A DNA stretch of 64,000 bases from Fratercula arctica. Taxonomy: Eukaryota > Chordata > Aves > Charadriiformes > Alcidae. Of the stretch, positions 62,816 through 64,000 are shown one piece after another. Positions within the stretch are counted from its first letter, which is position 1. The number at the start of each line of letters is the position of its first letter. The DNA is taken from contig CANTUZ010000020.1 in the NCBI GenBank assembly GCA_947846985.1, positions 5,491,459 to 5,555,458 of the forward strand. The letters are read 5' to 3'. Under the pieces are notes generated by a model, which saw only the letters and a program-made list of their open reading frames with translations, made no database searches and was not told the DNA's origin. Both the position numbers and the translations under genes were made by a program.

Positions 62816-63448
62816 AAATCTCTTTAACTTCTTTTTCTGGCGCCCTCCTATGGAACTTCCATCTATTAAGTCTGAAGGGAAGATACAGGGATCCTTCCTA
62901 GAAGTGAATTTAAATTGCTTAACCCTGTTGTAAAGTGTTGGAAGCTTCAGCTAAAGAGGTACAGACCATCTCTCCCCCTGAAACCTGAGTGAAGTGTTCC
63001 ATTAATCTTCTCGTAATATTTTAGCTGGATTTGACAGAACTGCTACCCGTGTCTACCTGTGATTAATTACAGTGAATGTCATACATTAGAATGTATTTTT
63101 ATATATATATAAAAAAATCATATAAACCATAAAAATCCAGCTAACAAGAGTTCATTCTCAGTGCTGAAATGTCTGATATTAATTCCTGGAAATGTTTAAA
63201 AGGATAAAATCTAAAACCAAATGGGTTTTACTTCTGACGTACACAATCTATGGCACTGCACGCCAGACTGTTCCAGGACAGTGCGTTGGAATGGACTTTG
63301 CTTACATTTCGGTGGAGGTTCTATCGCCGTGCCTTTGCTAAAAGATGCAAAGCAAGACCGTTAAACTAGGCAAAAGCCACTGTAGCCGCGATGCCAGTGC
63401 ACCGTAGGAACTTCTGGAAAATACATGGGAAAGGATAATGCTAGGGGT
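62816..63448. other. Convergent RASSF5-EIF2D intergenic gap
   Basis: About 630 bases between the inferred poly(A) signals of the two converging genes. It is AT-rich, with a TATATATATA stretch near 63100. No exon is seen. Confidence 0.55.
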
Positions 63449-63466
63449 TTTATTCAGATTTTTATT
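63449..63466 (-). terminator. EIF2D: Minus-strand poly(A) signals of EIF2D
   Basis: TTTATT on the + strand at 63449-63454 and 63461-63466 reads AATAAA on the minus strand, about 165-180 nt after the EIF2D stop codon. Confidence 0.5.
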
Positions 63467-63629
63467 TTTATGAAAAATGAACAGCTGGAACAGTGTTATT
63501 ATTTGGGTGGATCCTAGACCTTGTAAACATCCAGGACTCATTTTTGAATGAATAGGGCCTGTACATTATCCTTGATTTGTTGGCAGACCGCTTCTATAAA
63601 TAATGGTATCTGAGTAATTGATTTTTCTC

Positions 63630-63700
63630 TTATTTCTTCCGGCCAAGCTTTGGAGCCTTCTCGAGGCCTTGAATGTATTTCCGAGGTAGCTGGTATTCTT
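63630..63700 (-). CDS. EIF2D: EIF2D last coding exon
   Basis: Minus-strand acceptor TTATGTTGCAG. It encodes EEYQLPRKYIQGLEKAP and LGRKK, then TAA at 63632-63630. Confidence 0.95.
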
Positions 63701-63980
63701 CTGCAACATAACCAAGAGTTCACGTCAGGTAAATATTCAGAGCTCAAGAATTAAAATCTCCGTCTTGCTATAACCAGTCCCGGCCCAGTTCCAGAACAGA
63801 CTTACCTAGCAGCATCTTGGCCAGATGATGGATTTGGTTGCCTTGGATCTGGACCTGAACTCTGTCTTTTGTTCCTAGTATGGGGGTGATGGTGGCACTG
63901 GCTTGTACTTTTTGTTGCAGAATGTTGGCCACACACTGTGGGTCTAGACCATACAGCTCAAGATTCTTGATAATTGTCAC
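63630..63980 (-). CDS. EIF2D: EIF2D 3' part: last two coding exons (gene continues beyond the window)
   Basis: Eukaryotic initiation factor 2D (ligatin), which delivers or removes tRNA at the ribosomal P site in a GTP-independent way during non-canonical initiation and recycling. On the minus strand, exon 63806-63980 and exon 63630-63700 join in phase. They encode the C-terminal part of the SUI1/eIF1-like domain: IIKNLELYGLDPQCVANIL, then VQVQIQGNQIHHLAKMLL and a basic tail ending GLEKAPKLGRKK before TAA. The human protein ends very similarly. Upstream exons lie beyond the right edge. Orientation opposite to RASSF5 matches the human order. Confidence 0.95.
63806..63980 (-). CDS. EIF2D: EIF2D penultimate coding exon
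   Basis: Minus-strand acceptor CTGTAG precedes GTGACAATTATC, and the donor is GTAAGT after CTGCTAG. It encodes 58 codons of the SUI1 domain plus one base. Confidence 0.94.
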
Positions 63981-64000
63981 CTACAGGTTTTAAGAATTAT

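Overview
The window is vertebrate nuclear DNA, most likely from a bird (at least an archosaur). The evidence is CR1-type retroposon ends carrying the ATTCTRTG octamer, a GC-rich and compact gene layout like an avian microchromosome, and split exons with GT-AG introns throughout. The species cannot be named from the sequence alone.

Layout. Positions 1-3,340 are comparatively AT-rich, hold no convincing exon and end in a polyadenylation signal. They fit the 3' UTR of an upstream + strand gene, which would be SRGAP2 by the vertebrate gene order. From 3,340 to about 8,800 there is GC-rich spacer with a 26-bp minisatellite and other simple tandem repeats. IKBKE (IKK-epsilon) follows, with 20 coding exons between 9,591 and 22,896 that join without any frame conflict into 722 codons plus a stop. 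After an intergenic stretch of about 5 kb, RASSF5 (NORE1/RAPL) runs from 28,010 to its stop at 59,932. It has two alternative first coding exons: a C1-domain-bearing NORE1A form (28,010 and 38,911) and a short RAPL form (44,037). Both splice to four shared exons encoding the linker, the RA domain and the SARAH domain. RASSF5 ends tail-to-tail with EIF2D on the minus strand, whose last two coding exons (end of the SUI1/eIF1-like domain) lie at 63,630-63,980.

Function. IKBKE is the innate-immune kinase that activates interferon regulatory factors. RASSF5 is a Ras/Rap1 effector that binds MST kinases through SARAH, with roles in apoptosis and lymphocyte adhesion. EIF2D is a non-canonical initiation and recycling factor. 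The order SRGAP2-IKBKE-RASSF5-EIF2D matches human 1q32, so this is a conserved syntenic block and not an operon-like or newly acquired cluster.

Unusual content is mostly non-coding: several minisatellites with higher-order structure, a near-identical inverted pair of CR1 copies about 25 kb apart, two Pumilio-like elements in the upstream 3' UTR, and a RAPL leader with three upstream ORFs, the last overlapping the main start as ATGA. I found no sign of a novel multi-gene system.
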